Assembly (NCBI RefSeq): GCF_002454115.1
Contig: NZ_DKIH01000005.1
Span: forward strand, 1-64,000
Length of the DNA stretch: 64,000 bases
Direction: 5' to 3'
From: Sphingopyxis sp. UBA6723
GTDB taxonomy: Bacteria; Pseudomonadota; Alphaproteobacteria; Sphingomonadales; Sphingomonadaceae
The position numbers and the translations under genes are program-made. The notes under the pieces are model-generated. The model was not told the origin of the DNA and made no database searches. It worked only from the letters and a program-made list of their open reading frames with translations. This document shows, piece after piece, positions 8,378-18,700 of this stretch. The number at the start of each line of letters is the position of its first letter. Position 1 is the first letter of the stretch.

Positions 8378-8466
8378 GTCATCCCGGACTTGATCCGGGA
8401 TCCCGCTTTTTGACGCGGCGACCGGCTTCGCCCTCAAGCGGGACCCCGGATCAAGTCCGGGGTGAC
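8378..8466. repeat. Inverted repeat B (GTCATCCCGGACTTGATCC type)
   Basis: Arms 8378-8407 (GTCATCCCGGACTTG, ATCCGGGATCCCGCT) and 8435-8466 are near-perfect inverted copies with a 27-base spacer. It lies directly next to inverted repeat A and 53 bases from the stop of the TauD-type gene, where it may terminate transcription. This is a widespread intergenic repeat type in this bacterial group. Confidence 0.85.
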
Positions 8467-8518
8467 GAAAAGGGGAATGGTCGCTCGCTCCCTCAAACAG
8501 CCGCTTCACCCATCAACC

Positions 8519-9361
8519 CTACCCCTCCCACGCCGCGATCGTCGTGCGGTGGAGCAGGCGGTCGTGGCCGTCGTAGCCGCCGGTGGCGCGGTGGAGGAGC
8601 GAGCGGTTGTCCCACAGGACCAGCATGTCGGGTTCCCAGACATGGCTGTAGCGAAATTCGTCGCGACCCTGCCATTGCAGCAGTTCATAGAGGATCGGCA
8701 GCGCCTCGGCATCGTCCATGCCTTCGATGCCCATGATGTAACCGGCGCAGCCGAACAGCCCTTCGCGGCCGGTTTCGGGGTGGCGGCGGATGAAGGGGTG
8801 GAGCTGCGTCGCCAGCGCCTCGTCGCCCGAGCGGATGTCCATGCTGCGATCTTTGTCATTCGCGCCATACATCCCCGACGGCGCATAGCCGCCGCGCGCG
8901 CTGTGGATCGCCTGCTTGTTCTCGATTTTCGCGCGTAGCGCATCGGGCATCGCATCCAGCGCGGCGTGCTGGTTGGCAAATTCGGTGTTGCCGCCGACGG
9001 GCGGGATGGTGATCCCGAACAGGCAGGTTCCGGCGGGCGGGCGCGCCTGAAAACTCCAGTCGCTGTGCCAGTTTTCGGCGAACAAGGGCGAGGTTTCGTC
9101 GGCGCGGCGCTTGACGGCGATGACATGCTGGCGGCCGGGGATCGGCTTGATGAAGGGATCGTCGCCGAAACCGCCGAAATAGCGGGTGAAACGCTCCAGA
9201 TCGTTGTCGCGCATCGTCTGATCGGGGAAGGCGAGGACATGATGAGCGAGCCATGCGGCGCGGATTTCAGCGACGGTGTCGGGAGCGAGCGGCTGGGTCA
9301 GGTCGATGCCGGTGACGCGGGCGCCGCAGGACTGGCCGCTGGGGGTGATGGTGAGGGTCAT
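8519..9361 (-). CDS. TauD/TfdA-family Fe(II)/2-oxoglutarate-dependent dioxygenase
   Basis: A 280-residue cytoplasmic enzyme. The metal site is visible as H99-x-D101 in ENWHSDWSF and a distal histidine in DNRSLLHRATGGYDGHDRLLHR near residue 260, which also carries the arginines expected to hold 2-oxoglutarate. The N-terminal ITPSGQSCGARVTGIDLTQPL is typical of the family. Members hydroxylate taurine, alkylsulfates, 2,4-D or carnitine-related substrates; the substrate cannot be told from sequence and no sulfonate transport genes are nearby. I chose the ATG at 9361, since the 30 upstream in-frame codons have no homologous look. Divergent from prfC. Confidence 0.9.
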   Translation of the reverse strand: MTLTITPSGQSCGARVTGIDLTQPLAPDTVAEIRAAWLAHHVLAFPDQTMRDNDLERFTRYFGGFGDDPFIKPIPGRQHVIAVKRRADETSPLFAENWHSDWSFQARPPAGTCLFGITIPPVGGNTEFANQHAALDAMPDALRAKIENKQAIHSARGGYAPSGMYGANDKDRSMDIRSGDEALATQLHPFIRRHPETGREGLFGCAGYIMGIEGMDDAEALPILYELLQWQGRDEFRYSHVWEPDMLVLWDNRSLLHRATGGYDGHDRLLHRTTIAAWEG

Positions 9362-9531
9362 GGCGCGATGCTGCGCCGGTTCATCGGCGAGGTCAATTGG
9401 GAGGCAGGCGGGCAAACCAAATGGGCCGTCGCTTGGCCGGCGGCGGCCCAATCCGGCGGATGCGACAATCGCGCGCGAGGCGCGATGCCAACCCTTTCCA
9501 CATCTGGCGCCACCTGCTAACCGCCCGCGCC

Positions 9532-11130
9532 ATGTCCCAGACGCATCCCGACCGCCGCACCTTTGCCATCATCTCGCATCCCGACGCGGGCAAGACCACG
9601 CTGACCGAGAAATTGCTCGTCGCCGGCGGCGCAATTCATATCGCGGGCGAGGTCAAGGCACGCGGACAGGCGCGGCGCGCGCGGTCCGACTGGATGAAGA
9701 TCGAGCAGCAGCGCGGGATTTCGGTGACCTCGTCGGTGATGACGTTCGAACATGCGGGGCTGGTCTTCAACCTGCTCGACACCCCGGGACACGAGGATTT
9801 CAGCGAAGACACCTATCGCACCCTGACCGCGGTCGACAGCGCGGTGATGGTGATCGACGCCGCAAAGGGCATCGAACCGCAAACGCTGAAGCTGTTCGAG
9901 GTGTGCCGGTTGCGTTCGGTTCCGATCATTACCTTCATCAACAAGGTCGATCGTGAGGGCTTGCCGCCGTTCGAATTGCTCGACGAGGTCGCCGATCGGC
10001 TCGCGCTTGACGTCTGCCCGATGAACTGGCCCGCGGGCATGGGCGGGCAGTTCGAGGGGATTTACGATCTGGTCGATCCGGCGATCATGAAACCGGGCGG
10101 CGATGCGTCGCGGATGTATGAAGGCCACCGCGCCAAGGTGGCGGGGCTCGACGATCCGGCGCTGGCGGCCGAAATCAGCGCCGATGCGCTCGCGCACCTG
10201 AAGGAAGAGACCGAGCTGGCGTCGGCCTGCTACGCGGATTTCGACGCTGCCGCCTATCGCAATGGCGACCTGACGCCGGTCTATTTCGGCTCGGCGTTGA
10301 AGGAATTCGGGATCACCGACCTGCTCGCCGCCCTGGCGCAGCACGCGCCGGGGCCGCAGCCGCAACCCGCCGAGCCCGCGCCGGTGCAGCCGACCGACGA
10401 TGCGGTCACCGGCTTTGTGTTCAAGGTCCAGGCGAACATGAACCCGGCGCACCGCGACCGCATCGCGTTCATGCGCCTGTGTTCGGGCAAGTTCGAGCGC
10501 GGGATGCGCTTGATGCAAGGGGGTACCGGCAAGGCGATCGCGATCAGCCGCCCGATGCTGTTCCTGGCCCAAGACCGCGAAATGGCCGAGGAAGCGTTTC
10601 CGGGCGACATCATCGGCATTCCGAACCATGGTACGCTGCGCGTTGGCGACACGCTGTCCGAACGCACCGACATTACGATCACCGGCCTGCCCAATTTCGC
10701 CCCCGAATTGCTGCGCCGCGTCGCGCTCGTCGATCCGACCCAGACCAAGAAACTGCGCAAGGCGCTCGACGACATGGCCGAGGAGGGGATCATCCAGGTT
10801 TTCTATCCCGAAATCGGCGCGAACATGATCGTCGGGGTCGTCGGGCAATTGCAGCTCGAAGTGCTGATCAGCCGCCTCGACGCCGAATATAAGGTGGAGG
10901 CAAAGCTGGAGCAGTCGCCGTGGGAAACCGCGCGCTGGATCGCCAGCGATGATCCCGCGAAGCTGAAAGCGTTCCAGTCGGAACATCGCGGCGCCAGCGC
11001 CACCGACCGCGACGGGGCGCCGGTTTTCATGGCCAAGGACGGCTGGGAAGTCGGCTACATCACCCAGCGCAATCCCGACATCCGCTTTACCGCGACGAAA
11101 GAGCGGCGGTTGGGGGCGTTGGCCGAATAG
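9532..11130 (+). CDS. prfC: Peptide chain release factor 3 (GTPase)
   Basis: A 532-residue translational GTPase that removes RF1/RF2 from the ribosome after termination. The G motifs are visible: HPDAGKTTLTEKLL (P-loop), RGISVTSSVM (switch I), DTPGHEDFSEDTYRTL (G3) and FINKVDREG (G4). The domain II/III signature FVFKVQANMNPAHRDRIAF and the C-terminal end WEVGYITQRNPDIRF fit RF3 rather than EF-G. Length is the usual one for the family. The frame is open further upstream, but the ATG at 9532 gives the standard N-terminus MSQTHPDRRTFAIISHPD. It is a single gene on the plus strand. Confidence 0.97.
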   Translation: MSQTHPDRRTFAIISHPDAGKTTLTEKLLVAGGAIHIAGEVKARGQARRARSDWMKIEQQRGISVTSSVMTFEHAGLVFNLLDTPGHEDFSEDTYRTLTAVDSAVMVIDAAKGIEPQTLKLFEVCRLRSVPIITFINKVDREGLPPFELLDEVADRLALDVCPMNWPAGMGGQFEGIYDLVDPAIMKPGGDASRMYEGHRAKVAGLDDPALAAEISADALAHLKEETELASACYADFDAAAYRNGDLTPVYFGSALKEFGITDLLAALAQHAPGPQPQPAEPAPVQPTDDAVTGFVFKVQANMNPAHRDRIAFMRLCSGKFERGMRLMQGGTGKAIAISRPMLFLAQDREMAEEAFPGDIIGIPNHGTLRVGDTLSERTDITITGLPNFAPELLRRVALVDPTQTKKLRKALDDMAEEGIIQVFYPEIGANMIVGVVGQLQLEVLISRLDAEYKVEAKLEQSPWETARWIASDDPAKLKAFQSEHRGASATDRDGAPVFMAKDGWEVGYITQRNPDIRFTATKERRLGALAE

Positions 11131-11205
11131 CCTGCCCATGCAGGGTTGATCGCGCGCGCCAGGTCCGCCACCATGACGCCGCTTCGGGCTGACGGGAGGA
11201 TGACG

Positions 11206-11664
11206 ATGCGGATAGCAATGCTGACGCTGGCGGCGATCGCCAGCTGTGTTCCTGCGATGGCGCAGTCGGCCATAAAATTGCCGATCGCGAAGGGGTTATG
11301 GACCAACGATAACCAGAAATGCGCGACGGTGCGCTATGGTTATGTCTTTGACGGGACGCGGTGGGGCTCGCTCTATTTCTATGGGCCGACCGGTAATCTT
11401 GGCCCCGCCGCCGAATTGCGCCCGATCACGCAGACGCGGGTGGTGGAGGGCGGTTTCACCCAGATGCAGTTCGACGGCTATGATGGTGCAGGCTATTTTC
11501 GGGTCAAGGCGACCGGCACCGACGGCGCGCTCTATCGCGTTGGTGCGCCGTTTCGCGAGGAGATCCAGGTGTCGGACGAACCACTCATCCGCTGTGCCTT
11601 GCCGACGCTATCGCCCAGGATGCAGGCCGCGATCAGGCGCCATGCGCCCGCGGCGGCTAAATAA
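11206..11664 (+). CDS. Small exported hypothetical protein
   Basis: 152 residues with a clear signal peptide (MRIAMLTLAAIASCVPAMA|QSA), so periplasmic or secreted. The mature part has several short beta-like strands (CATVRYGYVFDGTRWGSLYFYG, TQMQFDGYDGAGYFRV) and two cysteines (CATV, IRCALP) that could form a disulfide. I do not recognise the family. The ATG at 11206 has GGAGG six bases upstream; another ATG at 11200 is too close to it. Its last 8 bases overlap the end of the convergent DNA polymerase IV gene. Confidence 0.75.
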   Translation: MRIAMLTLAAIASCVPAMAQSAIKLPIAKGLWTNDNQKCATVRYGYVFDGTRWGSLYFYGPTGNLGPAAELRPITQTRVVEGGFTQMQFDGYDGAGYFRVKATGTDGALYRVGAPFREEIQVSDEPLIRCALPTLSPRMQAAIRRHAPAAAK

Positions 11665-12787
11665 GGCTGAGCAGATCGGCGGGCGCCGCGGCGTCGGCTT
11701 CGTCGTCGTCCTCTTCGCCTTCGAATTTGCTGAGCGTCAGCCCAAGCAAGCGGATGCCCTGTTCGGTCGGGAGCAGCGGTGCCAAGATCGCTTCGCCCGC
11801 TGCCAGTAGCGACGCGCCGTCGGTGATCGGAGAAGGCACCGATTTCGCCCGCGTGATCGTGCGGAAATCGGCGTAGCGCAGCTTCAGCGTCACCGTCCGC
11901 CCGCGCGCGCCTTTTTTCGCCGCCCTGTCCCACACCACGGCGCAGACATGTGCGAGCGCCTCGCGGATTTCGGTGTCGGTGATCAGGTCTTTAAAAAAGG
12001 TGCGCTCGCCGCCCAGCGATTTGAGCGGCCGGTGTGATTTGACGCGGCGATGATCGATGCCGCGCGCGAGGTTGAACAACCATTCGGCGCTGTTGCCAAA
12101 GTTCTCGGCAAGCCACAGCGGGTCTTTGCCCGCGAGATCGGCGCCCGAAAACACGCCGAGCCCCTCCATCTTGGCCGACGTCACCGGGCCGATGCCGTGG
12201 AAACGGCGGATCGACAATGTCTGGACAAAATCAGCGCCCTTGCCGGGCGGAATGACGGTGAGCCCGTCGGGCTTGTTCTGGTCCGACGCGAGCTTGGCGA
12301 TGAACTTGTTGTACGACACCCCGGCTGAGGCGGTCAGGCCGGTTTCCTCGCGGATGCGGCGGCGGATCAGCTTGGCGGTCGCGGTCGCGCTACCCAGTCC
12401 GGCCTTGTCGGCGCTGACGTCGAGATAGGCTTCGTCGAGCGACAGCGGCTCGACCTCGTCGGCATAATCGTGGAAAATTGCGCGGATCTGGTGCGAGACC
12501 TCGCGATAGGCGTCGAAGCGCGGCGGCACAAAAATCAGCTCGGGACATTGGCGCTTGGCGGTGATGCTGGGCATGGCCGAACGCACCCCGAACTTGCGCG
12601 CTTCATAGCTGGCCGCGGCGACGACCCCGCGCCGCGACGACCCACCGACCGCGACGGGCTTGCCGCGCAGCGAAGGATCGTCGCGCTGTTCGACCGACGC
12701 ATAAAAGGCATCCATATCGACATGGATGATCTTGCGAACGAGAGCGTCCGTCGGCGTGTCAGGGGCGAGGTCTGCGACGTCTTCCAC
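11657..12787 (-). CDS. dinB: DNA polymerase IV (Y-family translesion polymerase)
   Basis: A 376-residue Y-family polymerase. Catalytic acidic motifs are present: VDMDAFYASVEQ near residue 24 and SLDEAYLDVS near residue 115, along with the steric/nucleotide loop SYEARKFGVRSAMP and the helix-hairpin-helix region (FHGIGPVTSAKMEGLGV). The little finger domain follows (KSLGGERTFFKDL). The C-terminal tail is acidic (FEGEEDDDEADAAAPADLLSLI) and may contain the beta-clamp binding peptide. It performs error-prone bypass of damaged DNA. No LexA-type box was recognised upstream. Convergent with the small exported protein gene, overlapping it by 8 bases. Confidence 0.95.
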   Translation of the reverse strand: MEDVADLAPDTPTDALVRKIIHVDMDAFYASVEQRDDPSLRGKPVAVGGSSRRGVVAAASYEARKFGVRSAMPSITAKRQCPELIFVPPRFDAYREVSHQIRAIFHDYADEVEPLSLDEAYLDVSADKAGLGSATATAKLIRRRIREETGLTASAGVSYNKFIAKLASDQNKPDGLTVIPPGKGADFVQTLSIRRFHGIGPVTSAKMEGLGVFSGADLAGKDPLWLAENFGNSAEWLFNLARGIDHRRVKSHRPLKSLGGERTFFKDLITDTEIREALAHVCAVVWDRAAKKGARGRTVTLKLRYADFRTITRAKSVPSPITDGASLLAAGEAILAPLLPTEQGIRLLGLTLSKFEGEEDDDEADAAAPADLLSLI

Positions 12788-12886
12788 GCGCGCAGCCTAG
12801 CATGTTGCCACGATGTTCTCAATGGCGCGCGCAACGCGGGCTTGACGGCGATGGGGCAAAATGGCAATCGCCGCCGACCTTGGTGA

Positions 12887-12960
12887 GCGGGTATAGCATA
12901 GTGGTAATGCTCTAGCCTTCCAAGCTAGCTAGGCGGGTTCGATTCCCGCTACCCGCTCCA
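12887..12960 (+). tRNA. tRNA-Gly (anticodon TCC)
   Basis: A full cloverleaf is visible: acceptor GCGGGTA (12887-12893) pairs with TACCCGC (12950-12956), followed by T and an encoded CCA (12958-12960). The anticodon stem CTAGC/GCTAG encloses the loop CTTCCAA, giving anticodon TCC at 12919-12921. The T-arm is GCGGG-TTCGATT-CCCGC. Confidence 0.96.
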
Positions 12961-13213
12961 ATCCTTCCGTCCGGGGGCGCCTTGGTTGCCGTGGCGACGC
13001 GCGCTTGTTCACGCTGCCTTGTTGGCGGCAGGCCTGAGCGGCGGCGGCCGCATTTGATCATAGTGGCAGATTATGAGCGGCTTTGCTGCCGATTGCAGCG
13101 GCGAACGGTGGGCGCGGATGGCGGCTTGAGGAAAAGCGGGCGCAAGAGAGCACAACCGGTGCGCCGCGCGCGGGGCTACTGCTAAATGAAGGCCGATGGA
13201 GAATCATCGCCTG

Positions 13214-15538
13214 CTATTCGATCAATGTGAAGCTCGCTTCCGATCCAGTCGCGGAAGACGGCCCCACCCAAAGCCTATATTGTCCGGGCTCACTGCCCCA
13301 GCTCAAGTCCTGTCGGGTGAAGGCGAGGTCGGCATCGGTCAGCGTAAAGCGGACGGTGCGCTTCTCGCCTTTTTTCAGGCTGATCTTCTCGAACCCCTTC
13401 AACTCCTTGACCGGCCGGGTCACCGACCCGACGAGGTCGCGGACATATAGCTGTACGACTTCCTCCCCGTCGCGGGCGCCGCTGTTGGTTACTGTCACGC
13501 TGGCGGTCAAGGGTTCGCCGGGACGGATTTGGGTCTTGTCGAGCGCCACCGGCGAATAGGTGAAGCTGGTATAGCTGAGACCAAAACCGAAGGGATAGAG
13601 CGGCGTGTTCGGGGTATTGAGGTAGCGCGAGACATATTTCGCGCCGGGCGCGCCCAGCTCGATCGGACGTCCCGTGTTTTTCATGTCGTAATGGATCGGA
13701 ACCTGGCCCACATTGCGCGGAAAGGTGACGGGCAGTTTGGCAGACGGATTATAGTCGCCATACAAGACATCGGCGATCGCATGGCCACCCATTGTGCCGG
13801 GGTACCAGGCCTCCAGGATCGCATCGACATTCGCGTCCGCCCATTCGATGCTGTTTGGCCGTCCGCTCATCAGCACGAGGATGATCGGTTTGCCGGTTTT
13901 CTTCAGCTCTTCGAGCAGCGCCTGCTGGTTCCCGGGCAGGTCGAGCGAGGTGCGGCTCGCCGCTTCGCCGGTCATATCCCAACGTTCGCCCATCGCGGCA
14001 ATGATAACGTCCGATTTCGACGCCAGTGCCAGCGCCTCGGCAAAACCGTCCTGTTTGCCTGCGTCGTCAAAGGCATAGCTCCCACCCTTCGCGTACGCGA
14101 CCGTCGTTCCCTCCGGTGCGCGCGTCTGCAAGCCTTCGAGCAACGTGATCGGGCGCGTTTGGCGGTCGCCAGCGGCGGACCAGCTGCCAATCATGTCTTC
14201 CTTGCTGTTCCCGAGCGGACCGATCACCGCGATGGACTTTGCAGTGGCGGCGAGGGGGAGGACATTGTCCTTGTTCTTGAGCAGCACGATGGACTTGCGC
14301 GCCACATCGCGTGCGGCATCGAGGAACTCGGGCTTGTAGATTGTTGCCTTTTCGCGCTTCTCATCGGCGTAGCGATAGGGATCGGCGAACAGGCCGAGGC
14401 GATATTTCATTTCCAGGATCGCTTTCACCGCAGCGTCGATCCGCGCCGTGTCGACTTTGCCCTCGGCGACCGATTTGGCGAGATTTTCCATATAGACCGC
14501 GCCCTGCATATCCATATCGACCCCGGCGGCCATCGCCTGCTCGCCCGCCTGTTTCAGGTCTTTCGAATAACCGTGCGGGACCATTTCGTTGATCGAGGTG
14601 TAATCGGTTACGACAAATCCCTTGAAGCCCCATTTTTCGCGCAGAATGTCGGTCAGCAGGTAGCGGCTGCCCGACGCGGGGACACCGTCGACTTCGTTGA
14701 ACGAGGTCATGAAGGTCGCCGCACCGGCATCCGCGGCGGCCTGGAAAGGTGGCAGATAAATGTCGCGCAGGGTGCGCTCCGAGATATCGACGGTATGATA
14801 GTCGCGCCCGGCCTGCGCCGCGCCATAAGCGGCGAAATGCTTGGCGGTGGCCAGGATCGTGTCAGGGCGCGACAGGTCGCTGCCCTGATAGCCGCGCACG
14901 CGGGCCTTGGCGATCAGGCTGCCGAGATAGACATCTTCGCCGGCCCCCTCCGAAACGCGGCCCCAGCGCGGGTCTCGCGCGATGTCGACCATCGGCGAAA
15001 AGGTCCAGTGGATACCCTCGGCGGCCGCCTCGATGGCCGAGATTCGGGCTGCCTTTTCAATGGCCTGAAGATCCCAACTCGCGGCTTCTCCCAGCGAGAT
15101 CGGAAAGATGGTCCGGTGGCCGTGAATCACGTCATAGCCAAAGAGCAACGGAATCTTGAGCCGTGTGCCTTCCACCGCAAGCGCCTGCAATTCGCGCGTA
15201 TATTTGGCGGTATAGGCATTGAAGATCGCGCCGACGCGGCCGGCGCGAATGTCTTCCTTATAGCTGTCGCGCATCGTCGGGCCGGTCGATTCCCAATTGC
15301 TGGTAAGGAGCGTCAGCTGGCCGATTTTTTCGTCGAGCGTCATCTTGGCCATCAGATCGGCGATGAAGCGGTCCATCTTGGGATCGGGGCGCATCCAGCC
15401 CGCCGCATCGACCGGCGCCTTTGCGCTGGTACTCGCGCCCGTTGTCGGCTTTGCCATCAGCGGCGCAGGCGCCAGCTGACCGGCCAGCAGCAGCGTCGCC
15501 AGAGTCAGGCCAGTGAGGTTGCGCGAAATCGGCGGCAT
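13214..15538 (-). CDS. bglX: Periplasmic GH3 beta-glucosidase (BglX-like)
   Basis: 774 residues with a signal peptide (MPPISRNLTGLTLATLLLAGQLAPAPLMA). Glycoside hydrolase family 3 architecture is complete: N-terminal TIM barrel with KHFAAYGAAQAGRDYHTVDISERTL and the nucleophile aspartate in GFVVTDYTSINEM, the alpha/beta sandwich (IAVIGPLGNSKEDMIGSWSAAG), and a C-terminal fibronectin III-like domain (RDGEEVVQLYVRDLVGSVTRPVKELKGF). It releases glucose from beta-glucosides. The start at 15538 has AAGGA upstream; a longer frame lacks a signal-like start. It is divergent from the Oar-like TonB receptor with a LacI-type palindrome between, so the two are probably co-regulated. GH3 enzymes of this type act on several beta linkages, and the linkage is not visible from sequence. 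Confidence 0.93.
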   Translation of the reverse strand: MPPISRNLTGLTLATLLLAGQLAPAPLMAKPTTGASTSAKAPVDAAGWMRPDPKMDRFIADLMAKMTLDEKIGQLTLLTSNWESTGPTMRDSYKEDIRAGRVGAIFNAYTAKYTRELQALAVEGTRLKIPLLFGYDVIHGHRTIFPISLGEAASWDLQAIEKAARISAIEAAAEGIHWTFSPMVDIARDPRWGRVSEGAGEDVYLGSLIAKARVRGYQGSDLSRPDTILATAKHFAAYGAAQAGRDYHTVDISERTLRDIYLPPFQAAADAGAATFMTSFNEVDGVPASGSRYLLTDILREKWGFKGFVVTDYTSINEMVPHGYSKDLKQAGEQAMAAGVDMDMQGAVYMENLAKSVAEGKVDTARIDAAVKAILEMKYRLGLFADPYRYADEKREKATIYKPEFLDAARDVARKSIVLLKNKDNVLPLAATAKSIAVIGPLGNSKEDMIGSWSAAGDRQTRPITLLEGLQTRAPEGTTVAYAKGGSYAFDDAGKQDGFAEALALASKSDVIIAAMGERWDMTGEAASRTSLDLPGNQQALLEELKKTGKPIILVLMSGRPNSIEWADANVDAILEAWYPGTMGGHAIADVLYGDYNPSAKLPVTFPRNVGQVPIHYDMKNTGRPIELGAPGAKYVSRYLNTPNTPLYPFGFGLSYTSFTYSPVALDKTQIRPGEPLTASVTVTNSGARDGEEVVQLYVRDLVGSVTRPVKELKGFEKISLKKGEKRTVRFTLTDADLAFTRQDLSWGSEPGQYRLWVGPSSATGSEASFTLIE

Positions 15539-15658
15539 GATTCGTCCTTCCCAGTCGTTATACTTATAGATTCTCACACGGATCCGCCGAAATTCGGCAC
15601 GAAACCGGCTTGCTTCGATCGTGCTTCTCTGTGTCGCTTCCCCCCTATACAGTGATCG

Positions 15659-15672
15659 TGAAACCGGTTACA
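15659..15672. promoter_or_regulatory. LacI-type operator 1 (TGAAACCGGTTACA)
   Basis: Near-palindrome in the gap between the divergent GH3 gene (start 15538) and TonB receptor (start 15786). It shares the core AACCGGTTACA with sites at 27614 and 32218, all placed before genes of the same sugar regulon. LacI-family regulators typically bind such CG-centred palindromes. The assignment to the LacI protein encoded at 26482-27525 is inference. Confidence 0.75.
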
Positions 15673-15785
15673 AATCAAAAAAACAACGACGCGATTTCCC
15701 GCGATTCGTCGCTGCACCGGAGGCAAGGTCGGCCAGCGAATGAGACGAAGGCGGGAGATGTCGGGGCACAAAAAGGGAGGATGCC

Positions 15786-18700
15786 GTGAAGTTTCAGCAT
15801 GAAATCTCGAACAATTCCGCGCGCCGGTCGCGCGCCAGAGCGGTTGCCGCTGCGCTGGCCTGGAGCAGCGCGGGCGCCGCGCTCGCGGTGGCGGTTGCCA
15901 CGCCGGCTTATGCCCAGGTATCAAACGCATCGCTACGCGGCACGGTGAAGGCCGAAGGCGGCGTCAGTCAGGTCTCCGCGATCAATGTCGATACGGGCCT
16001 GACGCGCAGCGTCGCGGTCGGCCAGAGCGGCAGCTACAATATCGCGTCGCTTCCGGCTGGTACCTATCGCCTTGAAATCACGACCCCGGGCGGCGTGCGC
16101 AACACCGATGAATTTACTTTGTCGGTCGGGCAGTCGGCCGTGCTCGACTTCGACTTTTCCCAGCCCGACATCGCGGAAGGTGGCGATGACGCGATTATCG
16201 TCACCGGCAGCCGTATCCGGTCGATGGAGGGCGGCGAGGTCGGCACCAACATCTCGCAGCGCCTGATCGAAGTTCTGCCGCAAAATAATCGCAACTTTCT
16301 CGCCTTTGCCGATCTGGCGCCGGGAGTGCAGTTCATCACCAACGGCACCGATCAGTCGCGCCTGCAGGGCGGCGCGCAAGGCAGCAATTCGGTCAATATC
16401 TTCATCGATGGCATCGGGCAAAAGGACTATGTCCTGAAAAACGGCATCACCGGCCAGGATTCGACGCAGGGCAACCCTTTTCCGCAGCTTGCGATCGGCG
16501 AATATCGCGTCATCAGTTCGAACTATAAGGCGGAATTTGACCAGGTGAGTTCGGTCGCGGTCACCGCGGTCACCAAGTCGGGCACCAACGAATTCCATGG
16601 CGAAGGCTTTATCGACTTCACCAATCAGGATTTGCGTGATCGCCGCCCGAGCGAGAATTTTCCGACCTACATCCCGAAAATCCGCACCAAGGATCTGCAG
16701 TTCGGCGGCGCGCTTGGCGGCCCGATCATCAAGGACATGCTGCACTTTTTCGTTACCTATGAAGGCAAGCGCCGGGTCAACCCGCGCGACATCACGCCGG
16801 GCCTGCAACTGCCGGTCAGCTATTTCCCGAGCGAATATCAGGGTGTTTTCGGATCGGCGAATGAGACGTTCAACGAGGATCTGTATTTCGGGAAACTGAA
16901 CTTTACCCCGACCGACAACGACCTGTTCGAATTCTCGGTCAAATATCGCGACGAGAGCGGCGAGCAGTTCAACAGCGGGATCGCCGCGTTTGAAACGCGA
17001 ACCATCGCCAAGGTCGAAGAATGGCGTGGTCTGGCGCGCTGGGAACATACGGCAGACACGTGGGTCAATGATTTCAAGGTCGCCTATGAAGATGTCACCT
17101 GGGGGCCGCGCCCGGTCAATTTCGGCAATGTGTCGGTGTTCAACGCCACCGTTCCAAACCCGCCGCCGGCCGTCACCACCCGCCGCGGCGACATTCTGCG
17201 CATCGGCGCGGGCAGCAACTTCCAGGACAAAGGCCAGACCGGCTGGCAGGTGTCGAACGACTTCACCTATACCGGCCTGGAAGGCCATACCTTCAAGGTC
17301 GGGGTGAAGGGAAAGTGGGTCGAGCTCAACACCAACACGCAGAACGGCGTGAACCCGGTGTTCACTTATAATGTGAACTACAACCCCAATGGCGGGACAT
17401 TCAACGACGACATCCCCTATCGCATGGTGTTCAGCGCCCCGGTCGCCGGCGGTGATCCCAACATCCGGTCGAAGAATTTTCAGTTCGGCGTTTATGTGCA
17501 GGACGATTGGGAATATGATGACCGTCTGACCCTGAACATCGGCCTGCGCTGGGACTATGAGCGAACGCCGGCGTTTCTTAACTACAAGCATGACCCGGCG
17601 ATTGCCGAATTCGTTGCGGGCCGGGCATCCTATGTCGGGCCGAATGGCGCCGTCACCCCGCCGTATGCGAACCTCGTCAATGCGGACTATGACATCGACG
17701 ATTATATTTCGACCGGAAGCGAGCGTAAGGCGTTCAAGGGAGCGTGGCAGCCGCGCCTGGGCTTTACCTACGCGCTCGACGACGAAAAGCGCTTCTCGAT
17801 CTTTGGCGGCTACGGCCGGTCGTATGATCGGACGCAGTTCGACAATATCCAGCAGGAATTGACGCAAGGCCTGTTCGCGACGCGTACCTTCAACTTTAAC
17901 AACCCGGGAGACACGCTCAACGTCTGTGCGCCGAGCGCAACCTGCATTCCTTGGAACCCGGTTTATCTTACGCCGGAAGGTCGCGCTGCGCTGGTGGCCG
18001 GACTGCCCGCTGGCGCGGGCCGGGAACTGCGCTTTATCAAGAATGACCTGAATGTGCCGTATTCGGACCAGTTCAGCCTGGGCGTTCGCGGCCGGTTCGA
18101 CCTGCTCGATCTGGAGCTTGGCTACTCTTATGTCGAAAGCAAGGACGGCTTCGTCTATCTACTGGGCAACCGCCGTCCCAATGGCGCCTTCTTCCCACCG
18201 ACGGGCAATGCGGATTCCCCGTTTGGTTTCGCACCGTCGCCGTTCGGCAGCATCATCATCGGGGACAATGGACTCGAGACGCGCGCCAACACGGCATATT
18301 TCAAGCTGACCAAACGCTACACCGAGTTTTCGCCGTGGAGCCTCGACGCGACCTACACCTTCACCGATGCCGAGGAAAACCGGCAGTTCGGCGAAACCTT
18401 CAGCCTCGATTTCCCGAGCATCGACGACTATAATTTCATCACCTCGACGGGCGTGCGCAAGCACCGCTTCGTAATGGCGGGGTCGGTCGATATTCCTTAC
18501 GGGATCACGTTGTCGGGCAAGTTCCAGATGGCATCGCCAAAATATCTGGCTGCGCTGGTCAGCACGCCGGGACAGCCGCTCAGCCGCGAAGTCATCTCGA
18601 CGAAGACCAAAGGTAATGGCGATCTGTGGGGTTACCGCCAGATGGACTTGTCGATTACCAAGAATATCCCGCTCAAATTCCTGACCGATGAAACGAGGGT

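Noticed and set aside
8023..8382. Longer form of the GTA chaperone (119 residues).
   Set aside because: The additional N-terminal part is translated repeat sequence; family members are about 65 residues.
8378..8466. Insertion sequence ends.
   Set aside because: The inverted arms enclose only 27 bases and no transposase; it is a dispersed palindromic repeat.
9517..11139. A 540-codon frame opposite prfC.
   Set aside because: Antisense shadow of release factor 3; composition is His/Arg-rich.
14600..14611. A further LacI-like palindrome GTAATCGGTTAC.
   Set aside because: It lies inside the GH3 coding sequence, differs in the centre of the core, and codes the conserved residues around the catalytic aspartate.
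13529..15655. A 708-codon open frame on the plus strand opposite the GH3 gene.
   Set aside because: It is antisense to a well-supported GH3 enzyme and its translation is Arg/Asp/Gly-rich without domains. Long antisense frames are expected in high-GC DNA.
15933..17867. A 644-codon open frame opposite the Oar-like receptor gene.
   Set aside because: Its translation has no recognisable domain, and the plus-strand receptor explains the region fully.
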